Shown: in pieces, positions 1 through 9,245 of the stretch
Position numbering within the stretch: position 1 is the stretch's first letter
Layout of the letters: each line of letters starts with the position of its first letter
DNA from: Bacteroidaceae bacterium
Lineage (GTDB): Bacteria; Bacteroidota; Bacteroidia; Bacteroidales; Bacteroidaceae
Assembly (NCBI GenBank): GCA_017560125.1
Contig: JAFYOS010000017.1
Location: 62,001 to 126,000, forward strand
Direction of reading: 5' to 3'
DNA: 64,000 nt
The notes under the pieces: generated by a model
The model's database searches: none
Seen by the model: the letters and a program-made list of their open reading frames with translations, nothing else
What the model was told of the DNA's origin: nothing
Program-made: the position numbers and the translations under genes

Positions 1-858
1 GCTCCGTTCTCACGGAAAATACTGGGCGACGGCCTCGAGATGGTGAAATTCGGCATGGGCTACATATTTGCCGCTATGATGGGCTCGGGCTCCATGTGGT
101 TCGTGTGCAAAATGCTGCACGATATAGGCAACAGCATCACCGTGGGCATATACTCGACAAGCTATTTCTTGTTGATGTTGTTGCCGGGCGTGTTGTTCGC
201 GGCCATCGACTCCGATTTTTATCCGCGCCTGTCGGCGTTGGCCAAGGATAGGGCGGCTACCAACCGCCTGATAAACGAGCAGGCCGATGTGCAACTGCTC
301 ATACAGGCACCCATACTCATTGCCTATTCTGTGGCATTGCCCGTTCTGGTGCCCCTTTTCTACGATGCCGAATTTATGACGGCTGTGCCCATGACACAGA
401 TAGCCATGTTCGGTATGCTGGTGCGCACAATGACCTATCCTATGTCCTATCTGCCCCTTGCACATGGCAATTCCAAGGTGTACATGTTGCAGGAGGGTAT
501 CTACGACCTGCTTTTTGCGCTGTTCGTTATTCTTGGATATAAATATGGCGGCTTGCTCGGCGTGGGCCTGTCGATGGCGGCCGTGCTGTTGGCCGATTGG
601 TTCATTGTGTACGTTATTACCAACCGCAAATACTCTTTCTGCTTCGAAAAGAGCGTATATGTAAATTTCATTTTGCAGGCTGCTGTTTTTGTTGCCATGG
701 TTGCGACCATGCGACTGATGCCCACCGGGTTGGGTTACTGGGCAACCGGTGCTATTTATTTCCTCATGTCGGTCCTGTTGTCGTTCTATCTCCTGTCGAA
801 GAAGATGAGCTATGTGGATAGATTGTTGAACCGCATCAAACGCATTTTACGATGGTAA
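1..858 (+). CDS. Polysaccharide/oligosaccharide flippase, C-terminal part
   Basis: The reading frame is already open at base 1, so this is the 3' part (285 residues) of a gene starting outside the window. The product is strongly hydrophobic, with at least six membrane-spanning stretches, a pattern typical of the MATE/Wzx/MurJ superfamily, which moves lipid-linked sugars across the inner membrane. Its stop overlaps the start of the downstream glycosyltransferase by 7 bases, suggesting co-translation in one surface-polysaccharide operon. The substrate cannot be read from the sequence. An internal ATG at 40 exists but there is no reason to prefer it as the start, because coding sense continues upstream. 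Confidence 0.8.
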   Translation, partial: APFSRKILGDGLEMVKFGMGYIFAAMMGSGSMWFVCKMLHDIGNSITVGIYSTSYFLLMLLPGVLFAAIDSDFYPRLSALAKDRAATNRLINEQADVQLLIQAPILIAYSVALPVLVPLFYDAEFMTAVPMTQIAMFGMLVRTMTYPMSYLPLAHGNSKVYMLQEGIYDLLFALFVILGYKYGGLLGVGLSMAAVLLADWFIVYVITNRKYSFCFEKSVYVNFILQAAVFVAMVATMRLMPTGLGYWATGAIYFLMSVLLSFYLLSKKMSYVDRLLNRIKRILRW

Positions 859-1844
859 AAAAGGTATCTGTTCTTGTTGCTGTTCACAATAGCGCGCAGT
901 GGTTGCCCCGCTGTTTCGCTTCGCTCGCTTCGCAAACGTACGATAATATCGAGGTCGTTTGTGTCGATGACGCTTCCACCGACAATTCGTTGCAGGTGCT
1001 CAGCGAATATGCAGCAAAATTCGCTTTCCTGAAGGTGGCTTCGCTGCCCCGCAACAGCGGCCCCGCCGTGGCGCGCAACGAGGCATTCCGCCTCTCCACA
1101 GGTGACTATATAATGATGCTCGACAGCGATGACTGGCTGTCGTCCGACGCGATTGAAAAGGCTGTTGTCGTGCTCGATAGCTATGACGACACCGCTTCGG
1201 TGCTCTTCGATATGGTCTATCACGATGCGGAAACGGGCAACGAACGCCCATTTGCGAGCAAAAGCACGCAGGATGTCCTCGATGGACGCGATGCCATGCG
1301 CATGGCGCTCGATTGGGATATCCACGGCCTCTATCTTGCCCGCCGCCATCTGTACGAAAAATATCCTTTCGATACGGCCGCTTTTCTCTATAGCGACGAC
1401 AATACGGCAAGGCGTCACTATCTCCATTCGGGCAAGGTGCGTTTTTGCGATGGCATATACTACTATTTCCAGCGCCCGAGCAGCCTGATGCACAATCCCG
1501 GCGTGCACTATGCCGATTGGATGGAGGCCACTGCCAGCCTCAAGCGTATGCTGGTAGAGGAGGGCGAGAGCGACAAATATATCAATCATATCGAGGCGCG
1601 CCTTTGGCAGAATATAGTGGCCGTGTGCGGCTACTATTGGCGCTATGGCAAAGCCCTTTCGCCGGTGGAGCGTGCTTCGCTTCTTGGACGCATCGAGTCG
1701 CACCACGCGGCTATAGAGCTTCGTCGTCTTCCGCTTGCTCTGAAGTGCAAATTCGGCTTCATCCCCTTCAAGCGTTTCTTCGGGATTTTCATGTTGCAGG
1801 AGCGCCTCTATTTTTATCTTCGCAAATTGGTGAAAGGAATATGA
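852..1844 (+). CDS. Family 2 glycosyltransferase
   Basis: 330 residues. The N-terminus has the GT-A fold pattern of GT2 enzymes: a VSVLVAVHN first strand, then VVCVDDASTDNS and a later MLDSDDW containing the DxD-type acidic cluster that binds the metal and nucleotide sugar. GT2 enzymes transfer a sugar from a nucleotide donor at the cytoplasmic face of the membrane. The C-terminal third has no obvious membrane helix, so it is probably a peripheral enzyme extending a lipid-linked glycan. It overlaps the flippase gene upstream and its stop overlaps the M23 peptidase start (ATGA), so all three are likely one transcript. Donor and acceptor sugars are unknown. Confidence 0.88.
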   Translation: MVKKVSVLVAVHNSAQWLPRCFASLASQTYDNIEVVCVDDASTDNSLQVLSEYAAKFAFLKVASLPRNSGPAVARNEAFRLSTGDYIMMLDSDDWLSSDAIEKAVVVLDSYDDTASVLFDMVYHDAETGNERPFASKSTQDVLDGRDAMRMALDWDIHGLYLARRHLYEKYPFDTAAFLYSDDNTARRHYLHSGKVRFCDGIYYYFQRPSSLMHNPGVHYADWMEATASLKRMLVEEGESDKYINHIEARLWQNIVAVCGYYWRYGKALSPVERASLLGRIESHHAAIELRRLPLALKCKFGFIPFKRFFGIFMLQERLYFYLRKLVKGI

Positions 1845-3511
1845 AAAGCATTCGTACGATAATATCACTCTTATTTATATGTTGCTCCCTTGTGCTTCGG
1901 GCACAGGTGGCCGATTTTGGCCTGCCGTTCGATTTCCCTGTGCTTTTCAGCGGTAATTTTGCCGAGCTACGCTCCAACCATTTCCATGGCGGTGTCGATT
2001 TCAAGACGCAGGGTGTTATCAACAAGCCTATACACGCTCCCGCCGATGGATATATCTCGCGCGTGACGGTGTCGGGCGGCGGCTATGGCAACGCACTCTA
2101 TGTGACACATTACAATGGCTATACAACTGTCTATGGCCACCTCGAAAGCTTTACCGACGACATAGCGCGCGTGGTAAGGGACGAGCAGTATGCTGGCGAG
2201 AGCTTCGTGGTCGATTTGAGCTTTAATCAGAACGATTACCCGGTGCGTCGCGGCGATGTTATTGCCATGAGCGGCAATACGGGCTATTCATTCGGCCCTC
2301 ACCTCCATTTCGAGGTGCGCACCACCGAGAGCAACGAGCTTGTAAATCCTCTTATATTCTACAAACAGCATGTGAAGGACACCAAGGCACCCAAGGCATC
2401 GGCGCTGTCGGTGCATCCGCGCCCGGGCAAGGGAGTGGTCAATGGCAAACCGCAAAAATGTGTGCGCAAGATTGTGGGCGACGGCATTGGCGACACGTTG
2501 CGCGTGTGGGGCACGGTGGGCTTCGGCCTCAAGGCGCTCGACTACATGGATAACACCTCGAACAACTACGGGGTATATCGCACGGAACTGCGTGTGGACG
2601 GTGCTTTGCTCTATTCGAGCACCATGGACAGGGTGGCCTTCTCCGAGAACCGCCTGATAAATGCCTGGGTAGATTACGAGGCCTATTACAGACATGGCGA
2701 GTGGTTTATGCGTTCGCATCTGCTCGATAACAACCCCTTGCGCCTGCTGTCGGTCGATGACAACCGCGGCTGGTTGCATGTCGATGAAGAGAGGCCCTAT
2801 CGCGTTGAATATACCCTTGCCGACATGCATGGCAATGTGAGCCGCTACCGTTTTGTGGTCAAGGGGCAGCGCTGCGATGTGCCCGAGGTCGATTCGGGCG
2901 ATGCGCAATATTTCTGTTGGGACAGGGATAACGAGCTACGCGACCTGGGTATGCGTCTTAGAGTGCCCAAGGGCGAGCTGTTCGAGGACGCTGTGCTTCG
3001 CGTGGTGCGCACCGAAAAGCCTTCGGCCCTCTCGGATAGATACAATCTGAACGGCGTTACCTACCCCCTGTGGCATGGTTGCGAGCTGACCATACGCATG
3101 CACACGATACCCGAGTGTGGGGTAGAGAAGTGCTACATAAGGAATACCCGCAGTGGCTACGGCGTTGGCGGCACATACAAGGATGGTTGGATGCATGCCT
3201 CCATATCTTCGCTCGGAAGCTACGAGGTGGCAGCCGACACATTGCCGCCCGTGGTGAAGCCCTTGGGCGAGAAGCAGTGGGGCAAGAGCGGTCAGATAGT
3301 CTTCTCTCTCTCGGACAGGGAGACTGGCTTGAAAAGCTATAAGGGCTACATCGACGGTCGTTTCGTCCTGTTCAAATATACAGCGAAGAGCGCTCGCCTT
3401 GCCTGCGACCTTAGGGGCGAGGGCGTGTCTCGCGGAAGACATAACCTGCGCCTTGTGGTTACCGATGGCGCCGGCAACGAAACAGTTATTGAAAAAATAT
3501 TTACATACTAA
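1841..3511 (+). CDS. M23 family metallopeptidase (LytM type), exported
   Basis: The start at 1841 is chosen because it is followed by a clear signal peptide (MKSIRTIISLLFICC, cleavage near LRAQ) and overlaps the previous stop by 4 bases; the frame is open further upstream but that part only shadows the glycosyltransferase. 556 residues. The M23 domain occupies roughly residues 30-170, with zinc ligands H49 and D53 (HGGVD) and the HLHFE motif at residues 154-158. M23 enzymes cut peptide cross-bridges in peptidoglycan or act as regulators of other hydrolases. The long C-terminal part (about 200-556) looks beta-rich with no family that I recognise. It acts in the periplasm. Confidence 0.85.
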   Translation: MKSIRTIISLLFICCSLVLRAQVADFGLPFDFPVLFSGNFAELRSNHFHGGVDFKTQGVINKPIHAPADGYISRVTVSGGGYGNALYVTHYNGYTTVYGHLESFTDDIARVVRDEQYAGESFVVDLSFNQNDYPVRRGDVIAMSGNTGYSFGPHLHFEVRTTESNELVNPLIFYKQHVKDTKAPKASALSVHPRPGKGVVNGKPQKCVRKIVGDGIGDTLRVWGTVGFGLKALDYMDNTSNNYGVYRTELRVDGALLYSSTMDRVAFSENRLINAWVDYEAYYRHGEWFMRSHLLDNNPLRLLSVDDNRGWLHVDEERPYRVEYTLADMHGNVSRYRFVVKGQRCDVPEVDSGDAQYFCWDRDNELRDLGMRLRVPKGELFEDAVLRVVRTEKPSALSDRYNLNGVTYPLWHGCELTIRMHTIPECGVEKCYIRNTRSGYGVGGTYKDGWMHASISSLGSYEVAADTLPPVVKPLGEKQWGKSGQIVFSLSDRETGLKSYKGYIDGRFVLFKYTAKSARLACDLRGEGVSRGRHNLRLVVTDGAGNETVIEKIFTY

Positions 3512-3516
3512 ATACT

Positions 3517-5163
3517 ATGAAGAAAATCTTTTTAACCTTGATGGCAGCCCTGTTGCTCGTTCCCGCATCAGAGGCATGTACCAATTTTCTTGTCGGCAAA
3601 AAAGCATCTGCCGACGGTTCAGTGTTCATTACATACAGTTGCGATAGCTACGGAATGAATGGATTCCTCTATCATTTCCCTGCAGCCGTGCACCCCGAAG
3701 GCACCATGCGCGACCTCTACGATTGGGAGGAGCAGCGCTACCTCGGTTCAATCCCCGAAGCACGACAGACCTACAACGTCATCGGAAATATCAACGAATT
3801 TCAGGTGGCTATTGCCGAGACAACCTTCGGTGGTCGCGAGGAACTCGTCGATACAACCGGCTTGATGGACTACGGCAGCCTCATGCATGTGGCACTTCAG
3901 CGTTCGAAGACAGCTCGCGAGGCTATCAACATCATTACCACCCTCTGCAACGAGTATGGCTATTGCAGCACCGGCGAGAGCTTCTCTATTGCCGACCCCG
4001 ACGAGGCTTGGATTCTCGAGGTTATCGGTAAGGGTGCTTACGAGAAGGGTATCGTGTGGGTTGCAGTTCGCATTCCCGACGATTGCATATCGGCACACGC
4101 CAACCAGTCGCGCATACACAAGTTCGACATGAAGGACAAGGAGAATGTAATGTATGCCAAGGATGTGGTATCGTTTGCTCGCAAGCGTGGCTACTTCAGC
4201 GGCAAGGACGAGGACTTCAATTTTGCTGCAGCATACTGCCCCTTCGATTTCGGCGGCTTGCGCTACTGCGACGCTCGCGTGTGGAGCTACTTCAATATGT
4301 TCGGTAGCGAGGATATGAGTAAATATCTCGATTGGGCCAAGGGTGATGCCACAGCCGAGGCTATTCCCCTCTACATGAAGCCCAAGAAGCCTCTGTCGTT
4401 GCAGGATGTGATGAACGGCATGCGCGACCACTACGAGGGTACTCCCTTCGACCTCTCGGGTGAAATAGCCGGTGGTATGTTCGACATGCCCTACCGCTTG
4501 TCGCCCCTCAGCTTCGAGGTCGATGGCGTGAAATATTTCAACGAGCGCCCCATTTCAACCTTCCAGTCGGCGTTTGTTTTTGTGGCACAGATGCGCCGCT
4601 CGCTTCCCAACCCCGTCGGTGGTGTCCTCTGGTTCGGATGCGACGATGCCGATATGATGATTTACACCCCCGTATATTGCTGCACCGACCGAGTGCCCGA
4701 TTGCTATGCCGAGCAGTATGCCGATCCCGTTACCTTCTCGTGGAAATCGTCTTACTGGGTGTTCAACTGGGTGGCCAACATGGTTTATCCCAAGTATTCA
4801 CTCGTCATCGACGACCTGCGCCGTGTGCAGCGTGGTTTCGAGAGCCGCACAATAGAGGAGGTGAAGGAGATAGAGGCCGAGGCTGCAAGATATGTGAAGG
4901 GCTCGCCCGTATATGCTAAGCGCATGCTCACCGACTATACATGCCGTGTGGCCGAGGATGCACTTTCCGAGTGGAAGAAATTTGCCGAGTATATGATAGT
5001 GAAATACAACGATTTCGCCATCAAGCCCGAGAAGAACGGCAAGTTCGAGCGCACTCCTTCGGGAGTGGGTGTGACCGTGAAACGTCCCGGTTATCCCAAA
5101 GCTTTTATTAAGGAGCATGTGAAACAGACAGGCGACAAATATGTTATTCCTGTAAAGAAGTAG
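3517..5163 (+). CDS. C69 family dipeptidase (peptidase U34), exported
   Basis: 548 residues. The signal peptide (MKKIFLTLMAALLLVPASEA) is followed at once by Cys-Thr-Asn-Phe, the N-terminal nucleophile cysteine of the C69/PepD family, which is exposed when the leader is removed. The next stretch (LVGKKASADGS) matches the family's conserved N-terminal block. These Ntn-hydrolases cleave dipeptides; the Bacteroidales members are periplasmic or outer-membrane associated. The gene begins 5 bases after the M23 peptidase stop, so it could be co-transcribed, although the product need not act on the cell wall. The usual length of the family is 470-560 residues, so it looks complete. Confidence 0.87.
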   Translation: MKKIFLTLMAALLLVPASEACTNFLVGKKASADGSVFITYSCDSYGMNGFLYHFPAAVHPEGTMRDLYDWEEQRYLGSIPEARQTYNVIGNINEFQVAIAETTFGGREELVDTTGLMDYGSLMHVALQRSKTAREAINIITTLCNEYGYCSTGESFSIADPDEAWILEVIGKGAYEKGIVWVAVRIPDDCISAHANQSRIHKFDMKDKENVMYAKDVVSFARKRGYFSGKDEDFNFAAAYCPFDFGGLRYCDARVWSYFNMFGSEDMSKYLDWAKGDATAEAIPLYMKPKKPLSLQDVMNGMRDHYEGTPFDLSGEIAGGMFDMPYRLSPLSFEVDGVKYFNERPISTFQSAFVFVAQMRRSLPNPVGGVLWFGCDDADMMIYTPVYCCTDRVPDCYAEQYADPVTFSWKSSYWVFNWVANMVYPKYSLVIDDLRRVQRGFESRTIEEVKEIEAEAARYVKGSPVYAKRMLTDYTCRVAEDALSEWKKFAEYMIVKYNDFAIKPEKNGKFERTPSGVGVTVKRPGYPKAFIKEHVKQTGDKYVIPVKK

Positions 5164-5174
5164 AAATATTTTTG

Positions 5175-5182
5175 TACTTTTG
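5175..5182 (+). promoter_or_regulatory. Candidate Bacteroidetes -7 box for the phosphohexomutase gene
   Basis: TACTTTTG matches the TAnnTTTG -7 element and lies about 40 bases before the start codon. No good TTTG is present 19-21 bases upstream, so the call rests on the -7 box alone. Confidence 0.4.
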
Positions 5183-5224
5183 CAAGGAATTTACAAATCG
5201 GAAACGAATTAAAATATAAATATC

Positions 5225-6964
5225 ATGGATAACGAATTGATTAAAATGGTGACAGCCAAGGCTAACGAGTGGCTTTCACCCGCTTACGACGAGGAAACAC
5301 GTAAAGAGGTACAGGCTATGCTCGATAACGAGGATAAGACCGCCCTCATCGATGCTTTCTACAAGGAGCTCGAGTTTGGTACAGGTGGCTTGCGCGGTAT
5401 CATGGGCGCAGGTAGCAACCGTATGAATATCTACACAGTGGGTAAGGCTACACAGGGCCTTGCCAACTACTTGAATATCTGTTTTAAGGATATGGAGCAG
5501 ATTTCAGTGGTTGTAGGCCACGACTGCCGTAACAACAGCCGCCTGTTTGCAGAAATTTCGGCAAACATATTCTCGGCTAACGGCATCAAGGTATATCTTT
5601 TCGAGGACCTTCGTCCTACACCCGAAATTTCATTTGCAATCCGTCACCTCGGCTGCCAGAGTGGTGTGAATATCACAGCCAGCCACAACCCCAAGGAGTA
5701 CAACGGTTACAAGGCTTATTGGGATGATGGTGCACAGATGCTTGCTCCCCACGATGTAAATACTATCAAGCACGTTGAGAGCGTGAAGGTAGAGGACATC
5801 AAGTTCCAGGGTAACCCCGAGCTCATTCAGGTTATTGGCGAGGATGTAGATAATGTATTCCTCGATAAAATCCGCACCCTCATCATCGACCCCGAGGTTA
5901 TCGAGCGCCAGAAAGACCTTAAAATCGTTTATACACCCATCCACGGTTGCGGCCGCACCCTCATTCCCGCTTCGCTGAATCGTTGGGGCTTCCAGAACGT
6001 ATATTGCGTAGAGGAGCAGATGGTTAAGGACGGTAATTTCCCCACTGTTATCTCGCCCAACCCCGAGAACCCCGAGGCACTTACATTGGCTATGAAGCTT
6101 GCTCGCGAGATTGATGCCGACATCGTGATGGCTTCCGACCCCGACGCCGACCGTTTGGGTATCGCCTGCAAGGACGACAAGGGTGAATGGGTGCTCCTCA
6201 ATGGTAACCAGACATGTATGATATTCCTCTATTACATTATCACACAATACACCAAGCTCGGCAAGATGACCGGCAAGGAGTTCGTAGTGAAGACTATTGT
6301 AACAACAGAGGTAATCAAGAATATCGCCGACAAGAACAACCTCAAGATGTACGACTGCTACACCGGTTTCAAGTGGATTGCCAAGGTTATCCGCGACAAC
6401 GAGGGTATCATGAACTACATCGGTGGTGGCGAAGAGAGCTTTGGCTTCCTCGCCGAGGATTTCTGCCGCGACAAGGATGCTGTTTCTGCTTGCAGCCTCA
6501 TCTGCGAGGTAGCTGCATGGGCCAAGGACAATGGCAAGACCCTCTACGAGATGTTGCTCGACATCTACATGGAGTATGGCTTCTCTAAGGAGATTACCGT
6601 AAACGTGGTTAAGCCCGGTAAGAGCGGTGCCGACGAGATTCGCCAGATGATGGAGAATTTCCGTGCCAACCCCTTGAAGACAATGGCCGGCGAGCCCGTT
6701 GTGGCATACAAGGATTTCAAAGCCCTCAAGCAGATTGACGAGAACGGCAATGTAACCGACATCGACATGCCCGAGCCCTCTAACGTATTGCAGTATTTCA
6801 CTGCATCGGGTCACAAGGTATCTGTACGTCCTTCGGGAACAGAGCCCAAGATTAAGTTCTACATGGAGGCCAAGGGTAAGCTGAACAACCGTGGCGACTA
6901 TGCACAGGCGCTTCTCGATGCCGACAAGATAATCGAGGCGATGAAGGAGTCTATGGGTATCTAA
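5225..6964 (+). CDS. Phospho-sugar mutase (phosphoglucomutase/phosphomannomutase)
   Basis: 579 residues, the usual length for the alpha-D-phosphohexomutase type 2 subgroup found in Bacteroidales. The phosphoserine loop TASHNPKEYNG places the catalytic serine at residue 153; the Mg2+-binding loop is D305-P-D307-A-D309; the sugar-binding GEES-type loop (GGGEESFGF) is near residue 400; the C-terminal phosphate-binding RPSGTEPK motif is present near residue 540. The enzyme interconverts hexose 1- and 6-phosphates (glucose and probably mannose) in the cytoplasm, feeding nucleotide-sugar synthesis. It is monocistronic: its own -7 box upstream and a strong hairpin terminator right after the stop. 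Confidence 0.92.
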   Translation: MDNELIKMVTAKANEWLSPAYDEETRKEVQAMLDNEDKTALIDAFYKELEFGTGGLRGIMGAGSNRMNIYTVGKATQGLANYLNICFKDMEQISVVVGHDCRNNSRLFAEISANIFSANGIKVYLFEDLRPTPEISFAIRHLGCQSGVNITASHNPKEYNGYKAYWDDGAQMLAPHDVNTIKHVESVKVEDIKFQGNPELIQVIGEDVDNVFLDKIRTLIIDPEVIERQKDLKIVYTPIHGCGRTLIPASLNRWGFQNVYCVEEQMVKDGNFPTVISPNPENPEALTLAMKLAREIDADIVMASDPDADRLGIACKDDKGEWVLLNGNQTCMIFLYYIITQYTKLGKMTGKEFVVKTIVTTEVIKNIADKNNLKMYDCYTGFKWIAKVIRDNEGIMNYIGGGEESFGFLAEDFCRDKDAVSACSLICEVAAWAKDNGKTLYEMLLDIYMEYGFSKEITVNVVKPGKSGADEIRQMMENFRANPLKTMAGEPVVAYKDFKALKQIDENGNVTDIDMPEPSNVLQYFTASGHKVSVRPSGTEPKIKFYMEAKGKLNNRGDYAQALLDADKIIEAMKESMGI

Positions 6965-6984
6965 TAATCAGGCTATCTATAAAA

Positions 6985-7021
6985 ATGAAATCCGCGTGGC
7001 AGTCTGCCATGCGGATTTTTT
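6985..7021 (+). terminator. Intrinsic terminator after phosphohexomutase
   Basis: A hairpin with arms AAATCCGC-TGGCAG and its complement is followed by a run of six T. It lies 20 bases after the stop. Confidence 0.85.
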
Positions 7022-7048
7022 ATGTAATTGCGGTACTTCTGCAACCTG

Positions 7049-7573
7049 TTATTCGCGGTGGAGATATTCAGCCTTTATCGCCTCTTCGTATGGCGGGTAC
7101 ATTTTCATTCCGCGCATTTTGGGCGTGGGCGGATAGGTTAGCTTATAGTCGAGATACTTCATATCATCTTTGCTGAGGTCGTAACGCAGCTTTACCAAAT
7201 AGTACAACTGCACATTGAAAAAGCCATTTTCTCTATACACATTTTCGTCTATGATATAAAATGAAACTGTATCGTTATAAAGTCCATAACACGCATTAAG
7301 TGGGGTGTTTTGTGAATAGTTGAAGTACATACTGTCTTTTGTGCTATGTGGAGCAACGTATCTACCATAGAACCATTCCTGGTCGGTCATGTCGGCTTCT
7401 TCGAAATGTGGAATTGTGTCCGGGTAATTGTACGAGAATGCTATAATAATGCCGTTGTCGCTGTTGTTGATAAATCCATGTTTATAATACCAATCTTCGT
7501 GATTGCATGTCATAAATGAGAATGTAAATACGACAAGAAGCGCCGTAACAATTCTTATAATAATTTTTTTCAT
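7049..7573 (-). CDS. Hypothetical lipoprotein, paralogue of the neighbouring gene
   Basis: 174 residues. An N-terminal hydrophobic segment ends in SFMTCN, a plausible lipobox with Cys23. The rest has no family that I recognise. It shares with the next gene (7583-8050) the arrangement N-N-S-[DN]-[DN]-x3 near the N-terminus, and near the C-terminus an [LA]-R-Y-D-L-S block followed by a YPPT-x2-M-x2-M-K motif, so the two are tandem paralogues. The base composition is clearly more AT-rich than the flanking phosphohexomutase and fabG genes, which suggests acquisition. Probably an exported, membrane-anchored protein; function unknown. Confidence 0.7.
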   Translation of the reverse strand: MKKIIIRIVTALLVVFTFSFMTCNHEDWYYKHGFINNSDNGIIIAFSYNYPDTIPHFEEADMTDQEWFYGRYVAPHSTKDSMYFNYSQNTPLNACYGLYNDTVSFYIIDENVYRENGFFNVQLYYLVKLRYDLSKDDMKYLDYKLTYPPTPKMRGMKMYPPYEEAIKAEYLHRE

Positions 7574-7582
7574 GGTGTAAAA

Positions 7583-8050
7583 TTATTTATTTGGAATGTA
7601 GATTTTCATTTCGCTCATTTCTTCGGTGGGAGGATAGGGTATTTTGTGGTCGAGTGTAATAAAATCTTCCAGGCTTAGATCATATCTTGCCAATACAATG
7701 TGATTTTTGTATATATCAAGTAGCGAGTGATTATCGAAAATGGTGTCGCAATATACATATATCATTACTGTATCACTATCTTCTAAATCGTAGGTGTTTA
7801 TTGCATATGTCGCGTGTCTCTTCTTTGGAGCCACTCTCTGATATATATCGTCTAATTTTCTGGGCTCATGAGCATTGAACATATACGTCGCCGTGTCTGG
7901 ATATGTCGTCTTGTTTACATGTACATATAGTGTGTCGTTACTGTTGTTTACGAAATCAGGGAAACGTGTTTTATATCCGTCTCCATAATCTACACAACCG
8001 TTCAAAAGGAATGTAAGAAGAGCTGTTGTAATTAAAATTATCTTTTTCAT
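7583..8050 (-). CDS. Hypothetical lipoprotein, paralogue of the neighbouring gene
   Basis: 155 residues. Signal sequence MKKIILITTALLTFLLNGC with lipobox LNGC (Cys19). It lies 9 bases upstream of its paralogue at 7049-7573 on the same strand and is probably co-transcribed with it. Shared features are the NNSNDT segment, a central aspartate-rich beta-like region, the ARYDLSLEDF block and the C-terminal YPPTEEMSEMK. AT-rich like its neighbour. No function can be assigned; a surface or periplasmic lipoprotein is likely. Confidence 0.7.
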   Translation of the reverse strand: MKKIILITTALLTFLLNGCVDYGDGYKTRFPDFVNNSNDTLYVHVNKTTYPDTATYMFNAHEPRKLDDIYQRVAPKKRHATYAINTYDLEDSDTVMIYVYCDTIFDNHSLLDIYKNHIVLARYDLSLEDFITLDHKIPYPPTEEMSEMKIYIPNK

Positions 8051-8423
8051 ATCTAGAAAAATTTAAAAGCTATAAGCATTTCGTACCAATTGTAATGATA
8101 TCCAGCGTAGTAGCGTGTGCTATTTTACCGCATTTACTGCAAAGGAATCAATAAAATTTATAAAAAGCAAGTTTTTTGTGCTTTGTGTATATACGAAAAT
8201 TGATTACGTCTTATCGTTGCCTATCTATCTATCTATCAGTATGTTATGTTGTATGCTTTCTCTTGCGTTGCATGATTGGTTCAGCTTTTAGTATTTATTT
8301 GAATGCTCGATGTCATTATTTGCCTGTTGTTTTTCCGTTGTCTGCAAAAAATGGATTATCTTCGCACAAGAAAATATTTCCACCGCCATTGGCGGCATTC
8401 AGTAACAAATATATCAAACTATT
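8051..8423. other. Intergenic region, AT-rich, no gene seen
   Basis: 373 bases between the lipoprotein pair and fabG, which diverge. It contains a short CTAT microsatellite (about 8218-8237) and a TATCTTCG (8357-8364) that could be the fabG -7 box, but no matching -33 box at the right distance. An 83-codon open frame at 8176-8427 has no recognisable features and overlaps fabG's start. Confidence 0.5.
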
Positions 8424-9170
8424 ATGAAACTATTGGAAGGAAAAGTGGCTCTTGTTACCGGCGGTACACGCGGCATCGGTAAGGCCATTGCATTGAAATA
8501 TGCGAGCGAGGGTGCCAATGTGGCATTTACATATGTGAGCAACAGCGCAGTAGCCCAGGAGGTAGAGGCCGAATTGTCGGCGTTGGGCGTAAAATGCAAG
8601 GGATATATTTCCAATGCGGCCGATTTTGCTGCAGCCGACGAGGTAGTGAAACAGGTGATGGCCGATTTTGGCCGCATAGATATTCTTGTGAACAACGCAG
8701 GCATCACCAAGGACGGTCTGATGCTTCGCATGAGCGAGGAGCAGTGGGATAGCGTCATTGCTGTAAACCTTAAATCGGCCTTCAATTTCATACATGCCGT
8801 TGCTCCCATCATGGCCAAGCAGCGCGGTGGCAGCATCGTGAATATGACCTCGGTGGTGGGTGTGAACGGAAATGCCGGTCAGGCCAACTATGCAGCATCG
8901 AAGGCGGGCCTTATTGGTCTTGCCAAATCGGTTGCCAAGGAGTTCGGTCCTCGCGGCATACGTTCCAACTGCATTGCCCCCGGCTTCATCGAGACAGATA
9001 TGACATCGAAACTGCCCGAGGATATGCGCGAGCAGTGGAGCAAGACCATCCCCTTGCGCCGTGCAGGTCAGGGCGAGGATGTTGCCAACGTGGCACTGTT
9101 CCTTGCATCGGATCTCTCGGCCTATGTTACCGGTCAGGTTATTAACTGCTGCGGTGGCATGAGCTGTTAA
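8424..9170 (+). CDS. fabG: 3-oxoacyl-[acyl-carrier-protein] reductase
   Basis: 248 residues, typical FabG length. Short-chain dehydrogenase features in order: cofactor loop TGGTRGIGKA near residue 12, NNAG near residue 90, catalytic Ser in MTSVVG, catalytic Tyr and Lys in YAASKAG, and the IAPGFIETDMT segment typical of FabG. The enzyme uses NADPH to reduce beta-ketoacyl-ACP in type II fatty acid synthesis in the cytoplasm. It is followed by a strong terminator, so it appears to be a single-gene transcript here rather than part of a fab cluster. Other SDRs share these motifs, but the C-terminal pattern (YVTGQVINCCGGM) favours FabG. Confidence 0.9.
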   Translation: MKLLEGKVALVTGGTRGIGKAIALKYASEGANVAFTYVSNSAVAQEVEAELSALGVKCKGYISNAADFAAADEVVKQVMADFGRIDILVNNAGITKDGLMLRMSEEQWDSVIAVNLKSAFNFIHAVAPIMAKQRGGSIVNMTSVVGVNGNAGQANYAASKAGLIGLAKSVAKEFGPRGIRSNCIAPGFIETDMTSKLPEDMREQWSKTIPLRRAGQGEDVANVALFLASDLSAYVTGQVINCCGGMSC

Positions 9171-9192
9171 CCGTTTTTTGTTTAATCGATAT

Positions 9193-9232
9193 CGACAGCC
9201 TCTTGTGATTACCATGCGAGGCTGTCGTTTTT
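9193..9232 (+). terminator. Intrinsic terminator after fabG
   Basis: Inverted repeat CGACAGCCTC / GAGGCTGTCG separated by 15 bases and followed by TTTTT. Confidence 0.85.
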
Positions 9233-9245
9233 AAGCTATTCCATT

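Noticed and set aside
1445-1840. Upstream extension of the M23 peptidase frame
   Set aside because: It overlaps the glycosyltransferase in another frame and lacks signal; the signal peptide begins at 1841.
810-1868. Long open frame on the minus strand (352 codons)
   Set aside because: It lies exactly opposite the GT2 glycosyltransferase, whose motifs are clear; the translation has no recognisable features.
5630-6814. Minus-strand open frame of 394 codons
   Set aside because: Shadow of the phosphohexomutase gene; codon bias of the real gene keeps the opposite strand open.
8218-8237. CTAT microsatellite as a phase-variation repeat
   Set aside because: It is short, not in a coding region, and not placed between promoter boxes.
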